Source: G963662905 sp963662905
Lineage (GTDB): Bacteria; Bacteroidota; Bacteroidia; Bacteroidales; WRLA01
Direction: 5' to 3'
Assembly (NCBI GenBank): GCA_963662905.2
Contig: CAXXFD010000003.1
Span: forward strand, 2,046,001 to 2,110,000
DNA: 64,000 nucleotides
The position numbers and the translations under genes were made by a program. The notes under the pieces were generated by a model that was not told the DNA's origin, searched no databases, and saw only the letters and a program-made list of their open reading frames with translations. Within the stretch, counting starts at the first letter, position 1; the number at the start of each line of letters is the position of its first letter. This document shows positions 27,840 to 36,514 of this stretch, one piece after another.

Positions 27840-28712
27840 ATGAACATTTTACTTACGGCAATTTTCCTGTTTTTTGTCGCACTGATCGGCATCATTCCTT
27901 TTTGGTTCCTGTATCGTTTTTCCGATTTTATGTATTTCCTGATGCGTATCTCGGGTTACCGTAAAAGCGTAATTGAAAGCAATTTAAAACGATGCTTTCC
28001 GGATAAGGATGTTGCTTTTTACAAAAAACTGCGCACCAAAGTGTACCACAACCTCACCGATATCCTGATCGAAGGCATCAAAGCTTTGAGCATGAGCCGC
28101 AGGCAGATCAACCTCAGGCATAAAATCCTGAACCCTGAGCTTTTGGAAGATGCTGAGCTGAAAAACAAAAGTATTATTGCGGTAACCGGCCATTATGGAA
28201 ACTGGGAATGGGGCAGCATGTCGGCCAGCCTGCAAAGCAGCAGGAAAATTGTGGCACTTTACAAACCACTGAGCAATAAGTATATCGACAAAATTTTAAT
28301 GAATAAAGCCCGCAAGCGCAGTGGCACACAAATGCTCAGTATTTATGAAACTTCGCAGGGTTTCGAGAAATACGTGCCACAAAATGCAGTTTTCCTGATG
28401 GCTGCGGATCAAAGTCCGGCGCGAGGCCAAAAAGACAGAGCCTATTGGGTAGATTTTATGGGCATTAAAACCGCCTTCCTCCATGGGCCGGAAAAATACG
28501 CCCGAAAATATAATTTGCCAATTGTTTATATTGATATTGAACGCCTTAAGCGCGGTTATTATGAAATAAAACTGGAGACACTTGTTGCCAGTCCGAAAGA
28601 AATGCCTGAAGGGGAAATAACTGCACTTTTTGCACAAAGGCTTGAGCAACAGATTCGCAACAAACCTGAGAACTGGCTGTGGTCGCATCGACGGTGGAAG
28701 CTTAATGATTAG
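27840..28712 (+). CDS. LpxL/HtrB-type lipid A acyltransferase
   Basis: A 290-residue protein with an N-terminal membrane helix (about 5-25) followed by the lysophospholipid acyltransferase fold. 'VTGHYGNWEWGSMSASL' near residue 118 gives the HxxxxE-type catalytic motif in the Bacteroidota form, and 'DQSPARGQKDRAYWVDFMG' near 197 is the second conserved block. These enzymes add secondary acyl chains to lipid A at the inner membrane. A TAGCTTTG -7-like box lies at 27801-27808. It is 78 bp after der and may be cotranscribed. Specificity (LpxL, LpxM or an ornithine/phosphatidic acid role) is not resolved. Confidence 0.85.
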   Translation: MNILLTAIFLFFVALIGIIPFWFLYRFSDFMYFLMRISGYRKSVIESNLKRCFPDKDVAFYKKLRTKVYHNLTDILIEGIKALSMSRRQINLRHKILNPELLEDAELKNKSIIAVTGHYGNWEWGSMSASLQSSRKIVALYKPLSNKYIDKILMNKARKRSGTQMLSIYETSQGFEKYVPQNAVFLMAADQSPARGQKDRAYWVDFMGIKTAFLHGPEKYARKYNLPIVYIDIERLKRGYYEIKLETLVASPKEMPEGEITALFAQRLEQQIRNKPENWLWSHRRWKLND

Positions 28713-28750
28713 TTTCTGGTGATTTCCAAGCTCCTGCTGATGAAACTTTT

Positions 28751-28775
28751 ACCGCAGAGACGGTGAGGCGCAGAG
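28751..28775 (+). repeat. Isolated copy of the GC-rich intergenic repeat motif
   Basis: The 25 bases here (opening ACCGCAGAGACGGTGAGGCG) closely resemble the block ACCGCTGAGACGCGGAGGCG found three times in the array at 30.8-31.6 kb. A solitary degenerate copy 2 kb away suggests a dispersed family. Confidence 0.6.
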
Positions 28776-28912
28776 ATCTGATGTGGCTGTTTTTTGTTAA
28801 AGCTGCTCTGTAGCTATTATCACTTCTCCTCTTATATCTTACAAATATCAGCGCTGCGCTGCAGCTTAGCGCATCGCAATATTTCACTGAGATCGGACAT
28901 TATGGACAGCAA

Positions 28913-30688
28913 CTACATATACATTGCTTCAATTCGATCGCGATACATCTCCATTACCGGTTTTCGTTTGATTTTCAAGGTGTTGGTCATACTTCCTTTT
29001 TCTATGGAGAAAGCTTCACAAAGCAATTCGAAGCGTTTTATCTGCTCATGCGGCATCAGGTCTTTCGACTGTTCCATAATCCGCTGTTCAATCAAGGCCC
29101 GGATTTCCTGATGCTGAATTAATTCCTTCATTGTATTCCCAATCAATCCTTCTGCATCAGCAAAAACCTTTATCTTCTCAAATGAAGGAACGATCAATGC
29201 ACTTACGTACTTACGACGGTCGGCAATCACCAAAACCTGTTCAATATAAGGATCGCTGCCCAACAGCATTTCCAGTTTCTGGGGCGATATATATTTACCG
29301 ACTGAAGTTTTCATCAAGTCTTTGATACGGTCGGTCATCATGATTTTGTCTTTGCCAACAAATTTTCCTTCATCGCCGGAATAAAACCAACCATCGCGCA
29401 ACACGCGGGCCGTTTCCTCTTCCTTTTTGTAATAACCACGGAATACCATGGGCCCTTTGATCAGGATTTCGTCATTTTCCCCGATTTTCACCTCCAGTCC
29501 GGGCATTACCGTGCCACAGGAATTAAAATCATATTCGTCTTCGCGGAAGCAGGAAACCGTTGCTGTGGTTTCGGTTGCGCCATATCCATAATTAACGAAA
29601 AGGCGCACCGCATGAAAAAACAATAGGTCATCGGGATTCATGGCCGCCCCGGCACAAGGCATATATTTTATTTTTCCTCCGAAAACGGCTGCTATATTTT
29701 TATAAACCAGTTTGTTGGACAAGGCTTCTTTCATGCGTAACCCCAGAGGTGCAATCTTTTGCTTTGCCCTGTAATACGCCATTTTTTTGCCGGTATGCAC
29801 TGCAAAATCAAAAACCTTTTGCTTAAAAGCCGGCCAGGTATCATATTCTTTATGAACACCTTCGAGCGTTTTCTCGAAGAACCGCGGTACAGCGCACATC
29901 AGCGTGGGCTGCACTTTTTTCATTTCCTCAATTACAGCACGCGGATTCGGTAAAAAATGGATCAAAGCACCCGAATACAGCATATACAGGCTCCATGCAC
30001 GTTCAAAAATATGGCTCAGCGGCAAAAATGCCATCGAAAGGTCCTCTTGCTGAACCGTAAGGCGCTGATCGTGCATGCGGAAGCAATCCATAAAATTATT
30101 ATGGTCCAGCATCACGCCTTTAGGCTCACCGGTTGTGCCCGAAGTATAAATAATTGTTGCAAGATCATCAGGCTGCGTTTTTTGAAAATAGTTTTCAGCT
30201 TTTAGGAAATCCGCTTCTTCCGGAATTTCCAGAAAATCCTTCCAGCGCACAACTTTTTCAGGAAGCCCTGCTGGATTTTCCTCAAAAAGGATAATTGTCT
30301 TCAAGCTCGTTTTATTGAGAAGGGACAAGGCAATTTGCGCCTGAGCCTGATCACCGCAAAAGATGATTTCCATCTCAGTTTCACCGATGATGTATTCGAG
30401 TTGCGCCGCCGTTGCAGTGCTGTAAAAAGGAACGGTGCGTGCACCAATCTGCATGATGGCCAGGTCACTGATCAGCCATTGATGCCGGTTTTGGCTAAAA
30501 ATACCGATATTGCTTTTGGGGGCAGCGTCCTTGCTGATGAGTGCCGCAGAAGCTTTTTGAACCATGGAATACATTTGGCTCCATGACCATTGCTCCAGTT
30601 TTCCTTCAGATATAAATTCCTGAAAAACAGCTTTATCACCAAAACGTTTTGTGTTTTGGCGGATCATTTCCAATACATGTTGCTTCAT
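28913..30688 (-). CDS. Long-chain fatty acid--CoA ligase (AMP-forming)
   Basis: A 591-residue adenylate-forming enzyme. The ATP/AMP motif 'TIIYTSGTTGEPKGVMLDH' lies near residue 178, 'YGYGATETTATVSCF' (A5) near 370, 'DGWFYSGDEGKFVGKDKIMM' (A7-A8) near 440, and 'KTSVGKYISPQKLE' (A10 region) near 466. This arrangement, with the extended C-terminal region, is typical of the FAA1/FadD-like long-chain acyl-CoA synthetases of Bacteroidota. It activates fatty acids for lipid synthesis or oxidation. Monocistronic; convergent with the acyltransferase gene. Chain-length preference is unknown. Confidence 0.9.
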   Translation of the reverse strand: MKQHVLEMIRQNTKRFGDKAVFQEFISEGKLEQWSWSQMYSMVQKASAALISKDAAPKSNIGIFSQNRHQWLISDLAIMQIGARTVPFYSTATAAQLEYIIGETEMEIIFCGDQAQAQIALSLLNKTSLKTIILFEENPAGLPEKVVRWKDFLEIPEEADFLKAENYFQKTQPDDLATIIYTSGTTGEPKGVMLDHNNFMDCFRMHDQRLTVQQEDLSMAFLPLSHIFERAWSLYMLYSGALIHFLPNPRAVIEEMKKVQPTLMCAVPRFFEKTLEGVHKEYDTWPAFKQKVFDFAVHTGKKMAYYRAKQKIAPLGLRMKEALSNKLVYKNIAAVFGGKIKYMPCAGAAMNPDDLLFFHAVRLFVNYGYGATETTATVSCFREDEYDFNSCGTVMPGLEVKIGENDEILIKGPMVFRGYYKKEEETARVLRDGWFYSGDEGKFVGKDKIMMTDRIKDLMKTSVGKYISPQKLEMLLGSDPYIEQVLVIADRRKYVSALIVPSFEKIKVFADAEGLIGNTMKELIQHQEIRALIEQRIMEQSKDLMPHEQIKRFELLCEAFSIEKGSMTNTLKIKRKPVMEMYRDRIEAMYM

Positions 30689-30810
30689 CTGATGAATTTA
30701 TAATAAATCAATATTGCCGGTGATTGGGCATCTCCGGCATAATCTGTCATCCGGAGGCAAAGATGCGAAAAACAGGGCTTAATTACAAACCGTTGTATAG
30801 TCGGTGAGCT

Positions 30811-31640
30811 TGGCTGGCGCGCATGGTTTTTTATCCACGAAGGACGCGAAGGGCGCGAAGGTTGGCTGGCGCAGGTGGTTCTTATCCACAAAGAACGCTA
30901 AGGACGCGAAGGGGTGTGCGTTACCGCTGAGACGCGGAGGCGCGGAGTTTCGCGGAATTTTTTGCTGTAGGGTTTGAGGTAAACCAGCGCTTCTCTGCGT
31001 CTTTGTGTCTTTGCGGTTAAAAAGTACCGCTGAGGTGCAAAGGCTGGCTGGCGCGGGCTGTTTTTTTCCACGAAGGACGCGAAAGTTGGCGCGGAGGCTG
31101 GCTGGCGCGCATGGTTTTTTATCCACGAAGGACGCGAAGGGCGCGGAGGTTGGCTGGCGCAGGTGGGTTTTTATCCACAAAGAACGCTAAGGACGCGAAG
31201 GGGTGTGCGTTACCGCTGAGACGCGGAGGCGCGGAGTTTCGCGGAGTTTTTTGCTGTAGGGTTTGAGGTAAACCAGCGCTTCTCTGCGTCTTTGTGTCTT
31301 TGCGGTTAAAAAGTACCGCTGAGGTGCAAAGGCTGGCTGGCGCGGGCTGGTTTTTTATCCACGAAGGACGCGAAGGGCGCGGAGGTTGGCTGGCGCAGGT
31401 GGGTTTTTATCCACAAAGAACGCTAAGGGCGCGAAGGGGTGTGCGTTACCGCTGAGACGCGGAGGCGCGGAGTTTCGCGGAGTTTTTTGCTGTAGGGTTT
31501 GAGGTAAACCAGCGCTTCTCTGCGTCTTTGTGTCTTTGCGGTTAAAAAGTACCGCTGAGGTGCAAAGGCTGGCTGGCGCGGGCTGGTTTTTATCCACGAA
31601 GGGCGCGAAAGTTGGCGCGGGTGTTTTTATTCCGCGGAGA
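30811..31640 (+). repeat. Modular intergenic repeat array (about 830 bp)
   Basis: Two modules are repeated directly. Module A is about 51 bp (30811-30861 and 31099-31149, starting TGGCTGGCGCGCATGG). Module B is about 236 bp and starts at 30862, 31150 and 31386 (TTGGCTGGCGCAGGTGG). The order is A-B-A-B-B, so spacing of B is 288 then 236 bp. Copies are nearly identical. B contains sub-blocks such as ATCCACAAAGAACGCTAAGG, ACCGCTGAGACGCGGAGGCG and TCTCTGCGTCTTTGTGTCTT, plus 12-bp iterations of GGACGCGAA/GGGCGCGAA. Frames through it are translations of the repeat and not genes. I see no terminal inverted repeats of a transposon. Confidence 0.92.
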
Positions 31641-32128
31641 TGCCAGGACACGAAGGGCTGGTCGTTGCTCAGGGATGATCAAAATCCCAAAATTATTGAA
31701 AGCTGCTTTTTGGAGCTTAGCTCAACCATCAGGCTTTGAAGGGAAGCTGCACGAAATTTTATCTCCTATTGCTTTTTCTGCTCCGACAGCAAATACTTTA
31801 CAATAATCCGCTTCAGTTACCCGCCAAAGCAATATCAGAGCTATACCAAAGCCTGATCAAATACGTATTAAGTACGTATCAAGTCCATTTCAAACCGTAT
31901 TTAATACGTTTATAATATGTAAATAATACATGGTTATAATGTAAATAGTATGGTTTTATTTGGGCTTTGATCAGTCTTTGGTTAGGGTTTGGTGTGGAAA
32001 GCCCCAATCCAAAACAATTCAAAGGAAGTGAAGCCTTGCAGCCCAGCAGCATGAAATATTGAAAAAAGGAAGCTACTCTATAAAGTGTATTGATGTGTAT
32101 TTATATATAATCTAAGCTTTAATTTTTT
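31641..32128. other. Non-coding region between repeat array and IS66 element
   Basis: About 490 bp with no supportable gene. It has a 16-bp inverted repeat (CCAAAGCCTGATCAAA at 31846-31861, TTTGATCAGTCTTTGG at 31966-31981; 15 of 16 match) enclosing A+T-rich sequence with the palindromes ATACGTATTAAGTACGTAT (31861-31879) and CGTATTTAATACG (31896-31908). It contains no continuation of the broken RHS gene on the other side of the IS. Confidence 0.5.
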
Positions 32129-33773
32129 GTAACTAATCAGTGTCAGAAAAAAATCAATCCTTATTAACAATTTTCGCTGTGGCTTGTGAATAACTTTCTG
32201 GGATTGATGCGTTTAAAGGCTCTGTGATTTTGCTGTTTGTTTGTTCTTGGGTGTTCAGGTTTAAATATTGGATTCTCCTTGGGGTATTTTTCAAAAATCA
32301 TTGGCTATTCACAAGTTGCTGTTTTCTGTGTTCGTAACTAAACCGCTGGTAATTTGACTTTTGCCTCTAACCTACACTACTTTTGAAAGAAAAAAGTTTT
32401 GGACAAAGATTTCATTATACAAGAGCTTTTCAAAAGGATTGGCCAGCTTGAAAGAAGACTGGAAGCCCTTGAGTTGGAAAACAAAAAACTCAAAGAAAAG
32501 CTTGCCAAATACCAAACACCAAAAAACAGCAACAACAGCTCAATACCTCCCTCCCAAGATCAGAACCGCCCTAAGCGCAGGAGTTTGAGGGAAAAGACAG
32601 GGCGTAAGCCAGGCGGACAGGCAGGGCGGAAAGGGAACACACTTAAGATGGCCGAAGTGCCTGACACTATTGAGAAGCACATCCCCTCATATTGCAAGTG
32701 TTGCGGGAAAGACCTTGCTTCTTTGCCCGTACAATTAGCCGGCAAACGCCAGGTATTTGATATTCCCGAGATAAAGTTACATGTCACAGAACACCGGGTA
32801 TATAAAAAGGTTTGCAGTTGTGGCCATGAAACCAGGTGTGATTATCCATCTCAGGCCAATGCCCCGGTAAGCTATGGGAACAACATTGAAAGTTTGATCG
32901 GGTATTTCCATACCAGGCAGTACCTGCCCTTTTTGCGTATGAAAGAACTTTTCAGGGATGTTTTCCATATTCCCATAAGCGAAGGGGGCATCCATTATTT
33001 GCTCAATAAACTAAAGCGCAAGGCCCAACCAGCCTATGACCTAATAAAGCAAAAGTTGCTTTCGGGAGGATATTGCCTTTCTGTAGGAAGTGATGAGACA
33101 GGAGTTAAGGTTGATGGCAATAAGCACTGGGCATGGACATGGCAAAACCAAGAGGCTACATTCATTGCCATCACTGACAACAGGGCACAGAGGAGCATTG
33201 ACAATACATTTAAAGATGGGTTTAAAAACTCTGTGTTGGTGCATGATTGCTGGAAGAGCCATTTTAATACTGCTGCGCTGTCGCACCAGATTTGTATGGC
33301 ACATCTTTTACGTGACCTGAATTACTTGTCAGAAAGGTATGGGCATAAATGGAGCAGGATATGCAAACGGCTGTTTCAAACGGCACTGGATTTGAAGAAA
33401 AAAATGGACAATGCGGGTTGCTACGTACATAGCCCAAAGAGAACCGCAATTGAAAACAGGCTGAACAGTTTACTGAAAGCAGAACTGCCGGAAAAACACA
33501 ACGAATTGCTTGCATTCAAAAAAAGGCTAGTCAAATACAGGGACTATATCTTCACCTTCTTATATCACCCAGAAGTCCCGCCAGACAATAATGCTTCTGA
33601 AAGGGCAATCCGAAACATAAAAGTTAAACAGAAAGTTTCAGGTCAATTCAGATCGACCGATGGAGCGGATGCCTTTGCTGTTTTGAGATCAGTTGCTGAC
33701 ACAATTATCAAGAATGGACAGAGTGTTGTGCCTGCCTTGGGAACTATCGCTAATTTGCAGACTGATTAGTAAC
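32129..33773 (+). mobile_element. IS66-family insertion sequence (ISBst12-like, single transposase)
   Basis: Ends are set by imperfect terminal inverted repeats: left GTAACTAATCAGT from 32129, right GTTACTAATCAGT read inward from 33773 (12 of 13 identical), beginning GT as in IS66 elements. One long transposase gene is present and tnpA/tnpB are absent, as in the ISBst12 subgroup. The 270 bp before the transposase are non-coding. The 8 bases outside each end (AATTTTTT and TATTGCTT) do not match, so no target duplication is seen, which suggests deletion or recombination after insertion. The right end lies inside an RHS-type gene. Confidence 0.85.
32399..33769 (+). CDS. IS66-family transposase (TnpC-like)
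   Basis: A 456-residue transposase that begins with TTG at 32399. An N-terminal leucine-zipper-like coiled coil (residues about 8-45), a basic stretch ('RRSLREKTGRKPGGQAGRKG'), and a Cys-rich zinc finger (CKCCGKDL and KVCSCGHE, about residues 98-142) are followed by the DDE catalytic domain: D232 in GSDETGVKV, D283 in VLVHDCWKSH and E401 in NNASERAIRNIKVKQKVSG. All three catalytic residues are present and the frame is open, so the enzyme may be active. The stop lies 4 bp inside the right end of the element. Confidence 0.93.
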   Translation: MDKDFIIQELFKRIGQLERRLEALELENKKLKEKLAKYQTPKNSNNSSIPPSQDQNRPKRRSLREKTGRKPGGQAGRKGNTLKMAEVPDTIEKHIPSYCKCCGKDLASLPVQLAGKRQVFDIPEIKLHVTEHRVYKKVCSCGHETRCDYPSQANAPVSYGNNIESLIGYFHTRQYLPFLRMKELFRDVFHIPISEGGIHYLLNKLKRKAQPAYDLIKQKLLSGGYCLSVGSDETGVKVDGNKHWAWTWQNQEATFIAITDNRAQRSIDNTFKDGFKNSVLVHDCWKSHFNTAALSHQICMAHLLRDLNYLSERYGHKWSRICKRLFQTALDLKKKMDNAGCYVHSPKRTAIENRLNSLLKAELPEKHNELLAFKKRLVKYRDYIFTFLYHPEVPPDNNASERAIRNIKVKQKVSGQFRSTDGADAFAVLRSVADTIIKNGQSVVPALGTIANLQTD

Positions 33774-34427
33774 TATTGCTTTAAACACATCAGGTTCAGA
33801 ATCGGTTTTATTAATATAATTCGGATAATCATTACAGTCCTGTGAATCAAATAGGCATGGTTTATGATTATTATAATAATTTCCATCCTCAGGAACGTAT
33901 CCATCAGTAAAATGCCAATAAGAATAGTGATCTAAAGAAATTTCATCGTTTGAAGGGGTATAGCCAGTGGCTGGAGCACTATTGGGATAGTCATATGGCC
34001 ATGGAAACTGTGCGGGTTCACTATAATAAGGAGTAGAAGCGTGATAGTCCGGTAGTATTTTTTCCACATTGCCATCTAAATCATCTTTATCGTTGATAAT
34101 TTGTATTATACTTCCAAAATTTATATCCCATCCAAGTCCAGTCCAGCTTGCTTCGTCCGTAACCTTTATTCCTCCTGAATGATACCGAAGCTCAATAGGC
34201 ACTTCAATACTTGGATACTTAATATTATATAAAGGCACAGAAATGTTTGGGACACCTGTGTATGCATCAACAGGTATCTCACCATATTTCAGAAAGCTGT
34301 AAGCTTGTGGAGAGACAGGGGATGTTTTGGGCACATAGTAATCGTCAATGGTTTGAGCAGAGGTAATTCCATTAAGGCCTATACTGATGCAGGTCAGTAT
34401 GAAGTATTTATATATTATGTGTTTCAT
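33774..34427 (-). pseudogene. RHS-repeat-type secreted protein, 5' remnant cut by IS66
   Basis: A frame from ATG 34427 gives a signal peptide (MKHIIYKYFILTCISIGLNG) and then 'SPQAYSFLKYGEIPVDAYTG' and 'IEVPIELRYHSGGIKVTDEA', the standard N-terminal signature of large Bacteroidota RHS/YD-repeat proteins, which normally run past 1000 residues. After about 217 codons the gene enters the IS at 33773 and stops at 33750 inside the element. No RHS repeats or C-terminal toxin region are found on the far side of the IS. The start lies 20 bp after the T9SS gene on the same strand, so it was the third gene of an operon. RHS proteins deliver toxins or form surface shells; the lost part would define the role. 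Confidence 0.85.
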
Positions 34428-34447
34428 TGGTTCAGAAATTCAATCAA

Positions 34448-36502
34448 TTATTTTTTAACAATTTTAATAATATGAGTTTGCTCATCAATATTGATTTTTA
34501 AAGTGTACAAACCTGTATTCAAGTTGGTCAACCTTAGCTGTCTTCTAAAAATAAAGCCGTCTGTAACTGCCTTTTCACTGTAAATTATTTGTCCCAGGGT
34601 TGAGTAGATTTCGATAACAATGGGCTGCTTATGCTCCGTGTTTTTTGCAACCTCTATATTTAACCAATCCTCAACAGGGTTAGGGTAGGCATTGATACGT
34701 AATTCTGTTTTTGAGCGATCATGGACATTGATAAGGATTTCATCAGTACTTTCACAATTATTATAATCAGTAGTAAATACTGAGAGTTTATGAATCCCAG
34801 GGGTTAAGCTATTTGCCTCAATGCTTATATTTTTTGTTTCCTCTCCAGAACTCCATATGTATGTTTTAAAACCACCCAGAACTTCAACCTGGGCTATTTC
34901 ATCCCTATATAGCTCAATATCACCACCGAGCTTTGGTTTTCTCAAAGGTTCAACAATAGCCATAACAGTGTCTAGTGCTTCACAACCTCTTGTACTAACA
35001 ACTTTTATCGTAATCATCTGAGTTGAATCAGCTATATAGGAATTGCTTCCTTGGACGCCGTTCCATAAATATCGGCTAAAGGAGGAATCAACCTTGATTT
35101 TTATAGGTTCACCGCAAAGTGAATATAGTTCATTTTGAGAAAGAAGGTCTTTATACATACTGCAATCCAAGAGCCTGGAAGCATAATAGTTTTCGCCCGG
35201 GGCAAAATCGGACTGATTATCGAAAATTCGAATGGAATTGCTGAAATTGCCATTAACAAATATTGTTTGCTCATCATATATCATGGCATGGCGAATGAAA
35301 TTTGAGTTCGAGTCACCAATGGGCTCTATTTGCTCCAAGATCCCTTTTCCGTCCAGCTTGGCCAAAAAGGCATCTGTTGACAGATTTTGAGATTCAATTT
35401 GCCAGTCATCAATGTCAATTTTCCCTATAAATGAACCTCCGATAATTAATCTATCCCTACCTGGGTCATAGTCCATTGTTTTTGGATAATCATTGGCAAT
35501 TCCCCCAAAAGAATTTATCCACTTAAGTCGGTAAGATGAATCAACCCCAGCAATAAACACATCATTCATTCCATTAGAAATTATGGCCTTGCCCCCGAAG
35601 CTAATTTCATCCTGAAATGATCCAATGGCGATAAAACCGTCTTTAGTGAAAGCAATGTCGACGATTTCGTCGTCGTAATCCCCGCCAAACAGAACAGCGG
35701 AAATATTGTCCGACTGTATTTTTGATGGATCTAATTCCAAGACAATTCCGTCTCTCATTCCTTTGCTGCTAAATAATTGATTGTTAACAGTGACCTTATC
35801 CTTAAAAGCCCCTCCAAGAATAATATTTTGATTAGGAGCTGTTTTAATAAAGTTTAGCTCAAAAAACCTGCTTTCCAGTCCGCAACTGTCAAAAACAAGG
35901 CCTGTTTCATCAAGGAAATAAATCCGATATAGCTTTTTATTGTTATCATTAGGTTTAAATGACCTAAGCTCCGCTGCAATTACTGTGCTATCTCCCTGGG
36001 CAAATGTTCCTTGAACAAATGAATATTTCGGATACTCTATGAACCTTTTAAAACTACCATTTTTAGTCAGCATTAGCTCAAAAGACCTTATTGACTTTGA
36101 ATGCGAAAGCTTTCTTCCGTTAAATTCAATAGTTCCACGGAAAGAACCATATAATATGATTGTTTCTTCTGACTGATTTACAGTTAAACTATTGATATGA
36201 CAAAACTTATCACTTAATACGTTTTGCGCCCAAAGCTCAATTCCGGAACTGTCTAATTTTTTTATATAAGAAACTAATGAAGACTCCTTAAAAGCAAGGT
36301 TTATTTTATTGGTATCAATTATTTGTTTAACTCCCGTTAAATAGGTGCATGATGATTTATCAAGGTAAGCGTCCGATATACTTTGAACACCAATTTCTTT
36401 TGAATTTAGCATCCACTCAACGGATGTACCTTGGGCTGCTGTAAAAGAGATAGGAGCCAATATGCTCAGGGCAAATAAAAAGAGCTGGAATTGACGTGTC
36501 AT
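34448..36502 (-). CDS. Secreted beta-propeller-like protein with T9SS sorting domain
   Basis: A 684-residue protein with signal peptide MTRQFQLFLFALSILAPISF. Residues about 40-450 contain repeated strand blocks with 'GSF', 'GGAFKDKVTV', 'GSFQDEISFGGKAI' and 'GGSFIGKIDI', similar to SBBP-type beta-propeller repeats. Residues about 455-590 look like Ig-like domains ('YIWSSGEETKNISIEAN'). The C-terminal 80 ('INAYPNPVEDWLNIEV' ... 'NTGLYTLKINIDEQTHIIKI') are a T9SS sorting domain, so it is exported through the outer membrane. It starts 12 bp after the upstream gene's stop and is followed 20 bp later by the RHS remnant. The DNA is A+T-rich compared with the chromosome around it. Function not known. 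Confidence 0.85.
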   Translation of the reverse strand: MTRQFQLFLFALSILAPISFTAAQGTSVEWMLNSKEIGVQSISDAYLDKSSCTYLTGVKQIIDTNKINLAFKESSLVSYIKKLDSSGIELWAQNVLSDKFCHINSLTVNQSEETIILYGSFRGTIEFNGRKLSHSKSIRSFELMLTKNGSFKRFIEYPKYSFVQGTFAQGDSTVIAAELRSFKPNDNNKKLYRIYFLDETGLVFDSCGLESRFFELNFIKTAPNQNIILGGAFKDKVTVNNQLFSSKGMRDGIVLELDPSKIQSDNISAVLFGGDYDDEIVDIAFTKDGFIAIGSFQDEISFGGKAIISNGMNDVFIAGVDSSYRLKWINSFGGIANDYPKTMDYDPGRDRLIIGGSFIGKIDIDDWQIESQNLSTDAFLAKLDGKGILEQIEPIGDSNSNFIRHAMIYDEQTIFVNGNFSNSIRIFDNQSDFAPGENYYASRLLDCSMYKDLLSQNELYSLCGEPIKIKVDSSFSRYLWNGVQGSNSYIADSTQMITIKVVSTRGCEALDTVMAIVEPLRKPKLGGDIELYRDEIAQVEVLGGFKTYIWSSGEETKNISIEANSLTPGIHKLSVFTTDYNNCESTDEILINVHDRSKTELRINAYPNPVEDWLNIEVAKNTEHKQPIVIEIYSTLGQIIYSEKAVTDGFIFRRQLRLTNLNTGLYTLKINIDEQTHIIKIVKK

Positions 36503-36514
36503 CTTTTATTTCTT

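Noticed and set aside
30811..31640. CRISPR array
   Set aside because: Repeat units are 51 and 236 bp and joined directly, without short regular repeats and unique 30-40 bp spacers; no cas gene is present.
30779..31651. Reading frames of 98-133 codons through the repeat array (both strands)
   Set aside because: They are translations of the repeat modules (recurring 'FASFVDKK', 'LCTSAVLFNRKD'), with no start context and no homologous protein logic.
32121..33781. 8-bp target-site duplication of the IS66 element
   Set aside because: AATTTTTT on the left and TATTGCTT on the right do not match; a 7-of-8 match (GCTTTAAT/GCTTTAAA) exists a few bases away but would need IS ends without inverted repeats.
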